From Legionella taurinensis (GTDB lineage: Bacteria > Pseudomonadota > Gammaproteobacteria > Legionellales > Legionellaceae): DNA of 64,000 nucleotides. Below, one piece after another: positions 28,486 through 39,000 of the stretch. Position 1 is the first letter of the stretch, and each line of letters opens with the position of its first letter. Location of the stretch: NCBI RefSeq assembly GCF_900452865.1, contig NZ_UGOZ01000001.1:2542001-2606000 (forward strand), given 5' to 3'. A model generated the notes under the pieces. It was given only the letters and a program-made list of their open reading frames with translations. It ran no database searches and was not told the DNA's origin. The position numbers and the translations under genes are program-made.

Positions 28486-29802
28486 ATGCGTGGCAACCTG
28501 TTATCTGGTGCATTACTTACATTAGTCACAACAGCTTTTCTGCCTTTACCCGGATTCGCCGCGACGGAGGAGGAACCAAACAAGCGAATTCCATTGGAAG
28601 ATGTACAACGTTTTTCCAATGCCATTGGCCAAATTAAAAAATATTATGTGAAACCCGTCGATGACAAGGAATTATTTGATAATGCCATCCGCGGAATGTT
28701 GAGCGGGCTTGATCCCCATTCCACCTACCTGGATGAAGACTCTTTCAAGGAATTGCAGACATCAACCAGCGGCGAATTTGGCGGTCTTGGAATTGAAGTC
28801 ACCATGGAAGACGGCATTGTCAAAGTGGTTACTCCCCTTGTCGACACCCCGGCCTTTAAAGCAGGCATCAAGGCAGGAGACTACATCATTAAACTGGGCG
28901 CCAAATCCGTGCAGGGTATCACCCTTCAGGATGCAGTGAACATGATGCGCGGCAAGGAAGGAACAACCATTGATTTGACCATTCTGCGCAAAGGTGTGAA
29001 TAAACCGCTCACTTTCTCGTTGATTCGCGAAAAAATTCTCATCAAGAGCGTTAAAAGTAAATTGCTGGATGACAGTTATGGCTATGTGCGTTTAACCCAA
29101 TTCCAGGCGATGACCGCTCAGGACATGGAAAAAGCCATTGCCCAGTTAAAACAGCAATCCGGCGGTAAACTCAAAGGCTTGATCCTTGACTTGCGCAACA
29201 ACCCCGGCGGTTTACTGGATTCAGCGATTCAGGTCTCCGATGCGTTCATTGATAATGACAAGAAAGGCAGCGAAGAAATGATCGTCTACACGCAAGGCAG
29301 ACTGCCCGGCTCCAAATTCACGGCCCTCGCCAACCCTGGCGATATTTTGCAGAATGCGCCGCTGATTGTGCTCATCAATAATGGGTCGGCTTCCGCTTCA
29401 GAAATTGTGGCCGGTGCCTTGAAGGATAACAAGCGCGCGATCATTGTCGGGACAAGAAGCTTTGGTAAGGGATCGGTGCAAACGGTGTTGCCTCTGGACG
29501 AAAAACGGGCCATTAAATTAACAACCGCCCTTTATTACACACCATCCGGGGTGTCTATCCAGGCAAAAGGCATTACACCCGACATTATTATTGAAGAAAT
29601 TGCTGTGCCCAAATCCAGTAAAGCCAAAGATTTAACCAGCTTCAGCGAAGCTGAACTGAATGGGCATCTGCTGAATCAAAATAATAATTCCAGTGAAAAA
29701 GTCGATAATTCCCACAAGGATGATCAAACCCTGTTGTATGAAGATTATCAACTGTACGCGGCTTTAACGATTCTTAAAGGATTGGCTGTCGCTAAAAATT
29801 AA
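28486..29802 (+). CDS. ctpA: Carboxy-terminal processing protease (S41)
   Basis: 438 residues from the ATG at 28486 with a strong AAGGAGA site. A signal peptide (about 1-24, ending GFAA) leads to a PDZ domain (about 95-175) and then the S41 catalytic domain with NNGSASASEIVAGAL (serine nucleophile) and SFGKGSVQ (general-base lysine). It degrades or trims periplasmic proteins and hydrolases that act on peptidoglycan. A C-terminal 50-residue polar tail follows the core. Confidence 0.94.
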   Translation: MRGNLLSGALLTLVTTAFLPLPGFAATEEEPNKRIPLEDVQRFSNAIGQIKKYYVKPVDDKELFDNAIRGMLSGLDPHSTYLDEDSFKELQTSTSGEFGGLGIEVTMEDGIVKVVTPLVDTPAFKAGIKAGDYIIKLGAKSVQGITLQDAVNMMRGKEGTTIDLTILRKGVNKPLTFSLIREKILIKSVKSKLLDDSYGYVRLTQFQAMTAQDMEKAIAQLKQQSGGKLKGLILDLRNNPGGLLDSAIQVSDAFIDNDKKGSEEMIVYTQGRLPGSKFTALANPGDILQNAPLIVLINNGSASASEIVAGALKDNKRAIIVGTRSFGKGSVQTVLPLDEKRAIKLTTALYYTPSGVSIQAKGITPDIIIEEIAVPKSSKAKDLTSFSEAELNGHLLNQNNNSSEKVDNSHKDDQTLLYEDYQLYAALTILKGLAVAKN

Positions 29803-29887
29803 CCCCTGAAACAGGTCCACTCGTCGAACTGCGGGGACTTCCCTACCGGGATAACCCACCGCGGAACGATGAGAAACCTGAGTGATC

Positions 29888-31216
29888 TCAGATTCTAAAC
29901 GCCTGTGTATCCTCTACAATATCAATTGGCTCTTCCACCTCTGCATTATGAATTTCCGCCTGATCAGCCTGGGCTATGTTCGCCTGGGCTTCGGCATGTC
30001 GGAATACAATAAAGTCTATACGTCGAGACAATGAGCCTTTGGCATTGGCCAACTTTATCTCTTTCAGTTCCCCAATCAACTGATCAATGCTGGAAATAAC
30101 GCCGCTGTCAATTTTTTCCACAATTTGATTGACTTCATTGGTATGATGGCGAAACCAGTGGAAAGTAAATGCCCGACTCAGTCCGGAGTTATTCTTGGTG
30201 TAATCGTTTAACAGATTTCGGGCGGCAATCAGTGAGTCGTCTTGATCCAGTTTCGAATAAGAAGCGGGAAAGGTTTTTTGGATAAATTGTTCAAGCGATT
30301 GCTGCTCCCTCTGGATTGTATCGTTTTCCTGAGCCAATAAAACAAACCGTTGATAAAGACGATGAAACGCAACCGGATTGCGATCAAACCTTTCTTCCAA
30401 CTCGGCTTGGTTGATACTTGAGGTAGCGGGGAGAACAGCCATCATTTCAGCAACTGCCGTTTTCTTTTCGGTATGGATTGTTTCAAATAACGAATTTAAC
30501 GTTTTCTGCGCCTCAGCGGGGTTATTCAACAAATTGGCGGCTGCATCCTTGAAAATCCTATTACCACAATCACCCAGAGCATAAAATGCTTCATGGTAAA
30601 GGCTTTTATCATTAGGCTCTTTAAGCACCTCGATAAAACCCTTGATCTCCTCTGCTGTCACTGCCCCTTTCTTGCCAACCAACTCCGTTAATCTTTGAAC
30701 AATGGAAGCATAAACATCATCTTTCTCAAAGGGAGTATTTAAATCAGCCTTGGCACGAGCCAATCCTTCTTGATGATGTTGTTGCTGATAAACCAGACGT
30801 TGGATGCGATTTTCTGCTTTTAAAGGTTTTATCTTATGTTCTGTCAAATCAGAAGCAAGAAGAGTAACACCCTGAAGAGGGTCATCAAATTTCAAAGGAT
30901 TGTATTCGGACGAATGCAGAATACCGTGCCGCCCTTTCCAGGGCTTGTTACTGCTATACGAAAAGGGCGTGAGTGTTCCATCCTCCACCAGCACTTGTTT
31001 CTCGCCGGGGCCAGGAGCAATATAGGCCATTTCCACGCCTGCCTGTTCAAGGGCATGCCAAATATCCAGCATTAAATTTTTTAAATAATCGGCCTTCGGA
31101 TAGCCGTTTTCATAAAAATCAGCTGGGTTATTCGGTGAATAATCCATGTAAACACAAATTTCCTTACCGCGCTGATCCCGATCAGCACCCTCAATAGTAC
31201 CGTCCCAGCTGGACAA
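29888..31216 (-). CDS. Main part of a frameshifted effector-like protein
   Basis: 442 residues in an open frame whose only upstream start option is a TTG without a ribosome binding site. The frame is open further upstream to an A7 tract (31252-31258), where it meets the reading frame of the 69-residue ORF at 31245-31454. Joining them by removing one A gives a continuous protein of about 520 residues, so this is probably one gene with a frameshift. The first half has alternating strands and helices; residues about 140-400 are helical. The tail is glutamate-rich (AEVEEPIDIVEDTQ), common in Dot/Icm substrates. The predicted order of strands and helices in the joined N-terminus loosely recalls OspF/SpvC phosphothreonine lyases, but the catalytic histidine is not evident. 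Function unknown. Confidence 0.6.
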   Translation of the reverse strand: MSSWDGTIEGADRDQRGKEICVYMDYSPNNPADFYENGYPKADYLKNLMLDIWHALEQAGVEMAYIAPGPGEKQVLVEDGTLTPFSYSSNKPWKGRHGILHSSEYNPLKFDDPLQGVTLLASDLTEHKIKPLKAENRIQRLVYQQQHHQEGLARAKADLNTPFEKDDVYASIVQRLTELVGKKGAVTAEEIKGFIEVLKEPNDKSLYHEAFYALGDCGNRIFKDAAANLLNNPAEAQKTLNSLFETIHTEKKTAVAEMMAVLPATSSINQAELEERFDRNPVAFHRLYQRFVLLAQENDTIQREQQSLEQFIQKTFPASYSKLDQDDSLIAARNLLNDYTKNNSGLSRAFTFHWFRHHTNEVNQIVEKIDSGVISSIDQLIGELKEIKLANAKGSLSRRIDFIVFRHAEAQANIAQADQAEIHNAEVEEPIDIVEDTQAFRI

Positions 31217-31244
31217 CTGGTTATCCTCACCGGGGATAAATACC

Positions 31245-31454
31245 TTAAGGATTTTTTTGAAACTGGTGAAGTCTTCCTAAGGCTTCAGCGGCCTTTATTG
31301 CATTCTCATGGGTCGGTTTAATTGCTACTCGAAACTGCCAAAAAGGGTTCGCTTTTTTTTGGGGATCTTCGCTATCTGAGATGTTACCATCGACATGAAA
31401 CCAACCGTTTTGAATTTTATTTAACCTTTCCGCCGATTTTTTAGTATACGACAT
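31245..31454 (-). CDS. N-terminal fragment of the frameshifted effector-like protein
   Basis: 69 residues starting MSYTKKSAERLN and ending LGRLHQFQKNP at a stop directly after a run of seven A. It has the only sensible start for the downstream frame: strand QFRVAIK and helix HENAIKAAEALGRLHQF would continue into KILKVFIPG of the next ORF if one A were lost. Best read as the 5' part of the same gene. Confidence 0.6.
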   Translation of the reverse strand: MSYTKKSAERLNKIQNGWFHVDGNISDSEDPQKKANPFWQFRVAIKPTHENAIKAAEALGRLHQFQKNP

Positions 31455-31600
31455 GGAACAACTCCACTGACAAGGTAACCAAAATTATAACACATCGGTA
31501 AATTTACGCTCAGTTTACGAGCCATTTGCTGCTGCGCAATGACCTGCAACCAAATAGGAACTGCGGTAAACTATCCTTAACATCACGCCACAGGAAAACC

Positions 31601-32347
31601 ATGGGCAATTTCATCAAAGGCATGCTTTATTTCATTGCAGGCTTAAAACGGCTATCCACTCCGGGCTTGCGCCGATTTGTTGTGCTGCCGGTTCTGTTTA
31701 ATGTGCTCTTGTTTGCCGGCTTGTTTTATCTTCTTTATCATTACCTTCTTCCCTATGCCGACTACTACCTGGACAAACTGCCTTCCTGGTTGAGTTTTTT
31801 AAGTACCGTGTTTTTTATTCTGGTCGTGCTGAGCTTTTTTTTACTGTTTTTGATGCTGTTCACCGCCCTTTGTAACCTGATTGCGGCACCCTTTAACGGG
31901 TTATTGGCCGAAAAAGCACAAACGCATTTTTTTCAAAGCGAGGTCCCTTCACAGCCTTTCATGGTCATGGCCAAGCGCAGCATTAAACGGCAAGGGCAGT
32001 TTCTGCGTTATTTTCTGCCTCGCTTTCTGTTAACAGCGGCGCTTTTTTTCGTACCCTTTATCCAGCCTTTTTACCCGTTTATCTGGTTTACCTTCAATGC
32101 CTGGATGCTCAGCATGCAGTATCAGGATTTTGTCATGGATAATAATCTACTCACCTTTACCGCCATGAAGCAGCGTTTACAGCACAATCGTATGAAATCA
32201 CTGGGCTTTGGCTTGATGATCAATGTCTTTAATTTCATTCCTCTATTCAATCTACTGACCATGCCTTCGGCAGTGATAGGCGGTGTGTTATTGTATGGCG
32301 AAGAACAAGCGGATGTGCACAAACGCTTAAATAAAAAACCCGCTTAA
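31601..32347 (+). CDS. EI24/CysZ-family membrane protein
   Basis: 248 residues from the ATG at 31601 with an AGGAAA site. At least four to five strongly hydrophobic segments are present (about 25-50, 65-100, 145-180, 210-235). The sequence has the general layout of the EI24/CysZ family (YFIAGLKRLSTPGLRRFVVLPVLFN-type start). CysZ takes up sulfate in E. coli, but no cysteine-synthesis gene is nearby, so transport specificity is not assigned. Confidence 0.75.
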   Translation: MGNFIKGMLYFIAGLKRLSTPGLRRFVVLPVLFNVLLFAGLFYLLYHYLLPYADYYLDKLPSWLSFLSTVFFILVVLSFFLLFLMLFTALCNLIAAPFNGLLAEKAQTHFFQSEVPSQPFMVMAKRSIKRQGQFLRYFLPRFLLTAALFFVPFIQPFYPFIWFTFNAWMLSMQYQDFVMDNNLLTFTAMKQRLQHNRMKSLGFGLMINVFNFIPLFNLLTMPSAVIGGVLLYGEEQADVHKRLNKKPA

Positions 32348-32357
32348 CGCGGGTTTT
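32335..32357 (+). terminator. Terminator of the EI24/CysZ-like gene
   Basis: AAAACCCGC and GCGGGTTTT arms (9 bp) flank a 5-base loop that contains the stop codon. The U-run is provided by the arm itself. It also lies at the 3' end of the convergent 163-residue gene and may work for both. Confidence 0.75.
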
Positions 32358-32363
32358 AGAGGG

Positions 32364-32855
32364 TTATTTAGGGTGTGGTTTCGAAACCTGCTCCTCTGAC
32401 TCCTCTTCCGTCGGAGAAGGGGAACCTGATCGCCCCCTGCCAGCAAAGAAAGGCGGGGTGGATTTTGAACGATAAAGCCCCTTGGGGTTTTCAGACGCTT
32501 CAATCGTACCCGGTTCTGAACCCACGGACATTAAAGGCGCGCCATCGGTCCAGGCACCGGTAGTGATTCTTGACTCCTGAGATTCCGAGGATTGCAGGCC
32601 CACCGATTCAGTCTCCTCCTCCTGTTTACCCAGGTTCACAACGGCATAATTTAAAAACACTTCGTCGTTTTGAGCGTTTTGGTAACCCAGAGACTCCTTA
32701 CCCACCAGACGGGTGAATTGGCATTGATTTTCATCCAGACCTAATTCGGCGGCGATTAAAGAACGAGCGCGTGCCTCAAGCCCTTCTTTATTTTGAATGG
32801 TTGTCTCGATAGTGCCTTCCTTTCCTTCAAGCGCAAATCGAATGATTAGTTTCAT
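32364..32855 (-). CDS. Small protein with possible beta-grasp N-terminus and acidic disordered tail
   Basis: 163 residues, unrecognised. Residues 1-70 suggest two beta strands (MKLIIRFALEG, GTIETTIQN), a helix (LEARARSLIAAELGL) and another strand (QCQFTRLVGKE), the order of a ubiquitin-like beta-grasp. This is my structural reading, not a family match. Residues about 80-163 are Ser/Pro/Glu-rich and probably disordered, ending with EEESEEQ close to the C-terminus, an E-block as in many Dot/Icm substrates. No di-glycine end is present. It is divergent from the giant SecA-motor gene, 200 bases away, and has a near-consensus promoter. Confidence 0.6.
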   Translation of the reverse strand: MKLIIRFALEGKEGTIETTIQNKEGLEARARSLIAAELGLDENQCQFTRLVGKESLGYQNAQNDEVFLNYAVVNLGKQEEETESVGLQSSESQESRITTGAWTDGAPLMSVGSEPGTIEASENPKGLYRSKSTPPFFAGRGRSGSPSPTEEESEEQVSKPHPK

Positions 32856-32884
32856 TTAAGCCTCGTTGACATGTAAATTCTGAA

Positions 32885-32913
32885 ATTATACCATTAGTTC
32901 AAATTTTATTCAA
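32885..32913 (-). promoter_or_regulatory. Sigma-70 promoter of the 163-residue gene
   Basis: Minus strand: -35 TTGAAT (32913-32908), 17-base spacer, consensus -10 TATAAT (32890-32885). Transcription would begin about 20-25 bases before the start codon. Confidence 0.65.
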
Positions 32914-32986
32914 TAAGACTATTTTTGGGAACCATGCATGCCCCTTTTCAATCGCAATTGTTTATAAATCACACAATTAAACGGCT

Positions 32987-33016
32987 TTGTTAATATTTAA
33001 GTAAGGTATTTATGCT
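32987..33016 (+). promoter_or_regulatory. Candidate promoter with PmrA-like half-site before the giant gene
   Basis: TTGTTA (32987-32992), 18 bases, TATGCT (33011-33016). Overlapping the -35 is TTAATATT (32990-32997), identical to the core of the PmrA element known before many Legionella effector genes. The expected second copy 11 bases on (around 33000-33008) is poor. Regulation by PmrA is therefore only suggested. Confidence 0.35.
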
Positions 33017-33055
33017 ATTTTGTAACTAGATAATATTAAATCAGTTGGTCAAGCC

Positions 33056-36000
33056 ATGTTTTTTGATACGCCTGATACAGAAAGTCGCACTCACCTGTTA
33101 ATTTCGAGAATGGTGCAATTGCAGCAAGCCATTGCTCAAAATAAAATATCGCCTGAGGAGCTGGCAACGATCGCCCGCTTATCACCCGCTACGCTGGAAA
33201 AAAAAACACGCGATTTAAAAAAACTGGATACAGCCAATCCCCTTGATAATGCCATTAAAACCTTATTGGAGATCTTGAATCAAGCCGATCCGGGCCTGAT
33301 TTACGCCGACGCAAAGCTGATTGAAGGCCTAAAACGCTTTGACACCGAACACGCCGATTATTTGCCCTTAAGCCCCCTGGCCGTCGAGAATGAGCAAACA
33401 TTGGCCATTCATCTGTCGGATTTTGCTATTTTTTATGATGTGTTTATCCAACACATGCAAAGCAACAAAATACCCGGCGACCTGGGGGACACGTACAACC
33501 TGACCCTGGATACGCTGGCTGCGAGAACCCGGTGGCTTCAGTGGAAAAGCGAACGCCCGATTCGCATGAACTTCAATGCTGAACGCGCCGATTACCCTGG
33601 TCTGTTTGAAAAATTCCTTGCCGGCAGGTTAAGGAAGGATGAATGGCTGACGGATGTGGACATTCAGCGTCAGTTAAAGATTTTAGGTACTCCCGACTGC
33701 CACATCATCCCGTTCACCGAAGACGATCTCGGCTTGGCGCTGCATTTTGCCAGGGAACAACATCAACATGACGAGCCACTCACACCTTACGTCATCCCTT
33801 TGATTGTTAACCTGGGGGAAGATGGCCATAGCCGCATTGATTCCCGCGGAAACCATTGGGCTCGTATCCTCGTGGAGGTCGACCCTACCGACAAGCCTGT
33901 AAAAATCAGGGTGAAATACACAGATGAACTGCAACTGCATGAGGCGTCCAAGAAAAAAATTGCCGCTACGTTAAAAAATGCCTTGAAATACCATAACCAG
34001 ATTGGCAGCTACGCCAGCAAAGACACAGTAAAATTTTATACCGCCTTCCCTGATTGCACAGACCCTGAGATTACCGTGACCGGCACCCAGGAGCAACGTG
34101 ACGGGTTTACCTGTGGATACCGCGCATTACGAGGAATCATTCAGGATCTCATCGATGCAGGCGTCATTCAAAATCATGGGATTTATCAGGAATTCACCGA
34201 GTGCAAGGATGCCTCAAGCCTTCGCGACTTCGTCTACCGCTCCTTATTGGGTCAACAGCTCATCAGTCAGGAAATGAGAACCGCCTTAACTTCACTGGTT
34301 TCGGAAAGTGATTTTGAGGAACAGGATGCGGATCAGTACAGGGTCAAACCGGTCCTGGTGGAAGGCCAATTGCTGGCGTTTGCCCTGAATCGGGGCAGAC
34401 AACCCGTCCCCAAAGGAAAATTAGACAGCAAGCACCTTGAAGCCTTGGTGGTTTTGAATACAGACAAAGCCAGACTGAAGGATTTGCCCGCCATAAAAGC
34501 CGTTGCCCAATCCCAGGGTAACCTGACGCTGAATTTGGAAGAAATCCTCACTGATCAGGAAAATGCTGAGCTGGTCCTTGATGTTCTTTTCGAAACCATT
34601 GGCAATAACGCAGCGCTTAAACAAATTACACTGACCGGTACTGAGAAGCTTAATCAGCAGTTTATAAAGGACAATATCGATAAATTAACCCTTGGCATTG
34701 AACTCGTTGCCGAGGATCCGGTTTTAAGCGATTACTTAATGCTGGTGAACACTCGCAATGCCTTATTGGCCCATTTTAATATAAAACCCAGCGCACAAAA
34801 GCTCCCTTGGGATGCTCTGTTTGAAGCGATGTTATTTCAAACGCCTGATAAACCAACCCAGGGGCGATTTGAATGGTTTGTGGGCTCACTGTCGTTAGCG
34901 GATAAAAACGCCCTCCAACTCGGTACCCCCGGCTTTGTGAAGTTGCTAGAATACATCGCTAATAATCAAAGCCGTTTTGAAGACGGGGCTTTCGATTACC
35001 ACACATTCAGCATGCGCGACGCCCAGGCCTTAGGCTATGTGATTACCGATCTGGGCATGCTCACGGCTTTACGCGATCATTTGCAATCCGCCACCCCGTT
35101 TCTCCCGTTCAGGCAATTCAGTTTCGCCATTACCGATCTAAGTCATATTGACCAGGACGCGTTGCTTGATGTCCTGAGCGATATCCTAAGGCGCATGCCG
35201 CCTGAAGGCATTCAACGACTGGAAATCGTCAGCTCCTCACTCGCGCCATTGAAACCAGAAACGGTTCAAGCCTTAATTGATTTAATCAGCGCAGGCCCTT
35301 ATGCCACCGTCATTACCTTTTCTGCACCGGACAGAACGCCATCAAAAATCGCAGACAAACTGGAAGAACTTGAAAATGCCGGCTTGAAAAACCAGAAAAG
35401 GGGGCTCTCTTCCAGGGAACATGAAAAAACAACTGCTCGAGCAGACGTGCCGAACGTCACCTTAGGCAAAATCGGCAAGGCCATTTTTCAGGGTGATTTA
35501 GGCACCCTCTCCACCGAAATTCAGGTGCAACAACAGCAGCAACAGCAAGTTCAACAACAGGTGCAAACGTCCTTGGATGACAACAACCTGCCGGAAGAAG
35601 ACGAGGTTGAGGACGAATTATTCAGTATCTATACCGGGGCTGACGAGTTACTAACCCGAGGCACCATTGGCAAGCTCGAGGAGTTCATTAAAGCCCGCCA
35701 TCCCCATCTTAGTCCCGAACAGTGTTGGGACATGATTACCGGCGAAGAGGCAGGTCTTTTTAAATACGGCATCAAAAAAATCAGTGTGTCGGCCGCGAGA
35801 ATGCTGATTGAACACCTGCAGGATGTGCAATACGGTTTACACCCTGATAATCTGCCTCGCGGGTTTGAACTGCAAAACGACGCAGACGGCAACGTCGTGC
35901 TCGCCTATTCCGCGTTTGATGCTGCAATCAATCCCAATGAATCGCCCTTAACCATTCAGTTTTCAAAGCCGCTTTTGCCCAACGACTGGGCGGGAAATGC

Positions 36001-39000
36001 CTTGCAGTTCATCAACCATGAACAGGCTAAACATTTATACGATGCGGTGATTGCCAAACTGAAAGCGCCGCGTCCCTCGCTTGAAGACTGCATTCGCCAC
36101 TTTTTCTACCTCAAAGACGACACGGTTAAACTGTCCATCCAACAGCGTTTGACCATTTTGCAGGCTTTCATTTCCGCACAGGACCCTGAGGCCGCTGGTA
36201 AACTACAGGCGCTCCTGCAAGGCGTGTTTGGCAACACGCTTACCGAAAAAAACATCAACGCGCTCAGTGAGGTCTTTTTTGACAAGGGCGTTCCCGGCCT
36301 TCTTCAGTTACTGAGCACCCTTCAGGAACTCAAAGCCATCAAGGGCGATGCCTTTTTTGCCAGTTTCAAAGCCTGCTTTATTGATTCATCACAAAACCTC
36401 AATGAGTTGCTTCAGGAAAACAATTTAGCCGCCATCCAGAAATTAATGGCCTTTTCCACAGCCCAGGCCACCTGGTGGCTGGCGTTAACGGAGCAGCATA
36501 CCAGCAACATTGGCTATTCTCCCGACCCTAAACAGGCAGAAGAAGACGGGTTTACCCATGTGAAGCAGGAACGCCATCCCGGCGCCCGCTGGGCCAATCT
36601 GGCAGAACTGGCTGAGGGATTTTCCTACTTCTGTGGCCAGCTGGAAGAGGTAAGCCCGGGCCTTCATTTAACCGAATACTGCCCGTTCCTCACCGGCGTG
36701 GCCGACATGCGCGTCGCACTGGATCGATTGCTGTCAGTCATCCTCCCGAATGCCCATGATATCAATGAGCAGTTTTATGAAGCATTACCCGGTTTATCCC
36801 TGAATGGCCTCGGTCCTTTTTATGCCTCACGATACGAAGGATATAAACTGGTCACTCCGTCCATGACGCTCAACCTGGGCAGTTTCACCGGGAAAGCGAA
36901 ACTGGATGTCCGTTTTTCAGAAAAAGGCTTTGTTTATCGCTGTGATAAAGTCAACATTGGCGCTAATTTAGCCGATGGGGCCGTCGGTGATGACAGCGCT
37001 AAACAACTGGCCATTTTTTTACGTTACATCGCCACGTTTAACCATCGTGCGCCAGTTAAACGGTATCAGGAAGCCTTTGAGCTGATTGATGATAATATTC
37101 AAAACAATAATTATTTCAACGGCAAAGAATCGCTTTTATTGCTCATCGCCGTGTTTGGCACCGGTAAACGCGGCAAACAGTTTCAAAAAAGCGATATCAA
37201 AACCCTGGTGAACTGGATAAACCTGTACAAAGACACTTCCAAAGATGAAAACTCATTCCAGTTGATGAACATTCGGGTGATGGTCAATGCCTGGCGTGGG
37301 ATGCGCATGTCTCCGATAAGGCCCACCCTGGCGGAGATCGTGACCATTTCCAAACAAGCCCAAAACACGAAGCAACCGGCCCAGGTCATCAGCATGATCC
37401 AGGAATTGGTTGCAGCGTATGATGAGGATGCGCAGGATTACATTGAAACACTGACCCTCCTCTGTCAAAACCCGCGCGCAATAGAACTCTCGCTTTTTCA
37501 AGAGGTTATGCGCGAACTGGAAGGCCTTAACAACAGAGAGTTGAAAAAAATTGCCGATGCGAAGGCTCAGGTTCTCACCGATCACCGCAGTCTACGCGTA
37601 AGCACAACCCGACTGATTGCTGTCTGTACCAATGAAGGCCTCGATGAAGAAAACGCCGATAAGAAAATCAGAGAACTTTATGAAGCGGTTACTCAATGCC
37701 TGAATACACACGGCGATCAGACAACCCATGATCTGTTGGAACTGCTGGGCCATATTGATGTGAAATCAAAGGCGCTGCCGAGCCTCGATCAACTCATTGC
37801 CATTGTCAGGGATGTCGCGGCGAAAGAAAAACCGGAATACAGCACGCTTGAACAAACCGTCAAGGCAGCTCTGCCCAAAGATTGCACGATTCAATTGGAG
37901 CAAGTCATCGCAGCGCCCGTTGAAAGCGGTGGCAATTTACAGACGATCATCGCCAAATACATGAGCGAGATCCTCAATGAACTGGCAAGTTTTAAGGGGC
38001 TTATCGAGAATGAACTGGGTGAAGGCTTCTTTAAGATGCTTGCCACTCCCGAAGGCCCTCACGCCTTAATCAAAGGCCTTAACAAAATGGGCAAGTTCTC
38101 AGGTTTTCTTGGCGATGTCGTCAAAGGCAAAATCACCGGCGTCATGACCAATGTCTACAACACCGTCATCAATGACGGCATAGCCAATGTCGGTATCAGA
38201 GACGAGGCCACGCGTGCGCGCCTCGCCAAAATCATCAATAACAAAATGAATCATCCGGTTAAAAAAGCGGATTTTGACGCCTTTATCGGGCTTTACGCCG
38301 GCGAATTGGATAGCTTAAGCAAGCTCCTCGGCGATTTGCAGCGCATTCATAAAACCTGGCCTTCGGACTTAAGATCCGTCATTGCTGCGTTTGATGAAAG
38401 CCCGTCACTGAAAGAGTACCCGCTGGTATACCTTGCTAAAATCACGGGTGCGCTCGTATCGGGTTTTAATCCCAATGATCCCTTCCCAACCAACTTACTC
38501 CGCCAATTCCTTGCGTTTAATGATCCCTCAGAGCAGACATTGAAGGCGATAGCCGCGCTCATTGACACGGTATTTGACCCTGACAAACAGAAAACATGGA
38601 GTGATCAGGAGAAACAGGCCGTCTGTGAGTTGGGGCTTGCCTATTGCCATCGAAAACCGGATAACATCCTTAATTATTTGACGGCCATCCTTGAACTTCG
38701 CAGCAACAACAGTGAGTTATTTATCCAGAAACTGCATATTCTCGCTGCTAACCAGGATATCGGGCTAAAAGGACTCATCAAGAACATTAATCTTGTTGAA
38801 GGATTGAACAATCCGGCTTTGACACAATCCGTTTTCTCCTTTTTCACCCAAAGTAAGGCCGCTGACTTCTCCGCCTTTATCGAAGCCGCCAACGACCTGG
38901 ATCAGGTTAAAATGGCCCTGATCATGAGCATCGCCTTGCGGGCTGCCGAAAAAGAGCAGGGCGAACTGGATTCGAAGTATGATCAGAAACTCCTTGTGGA

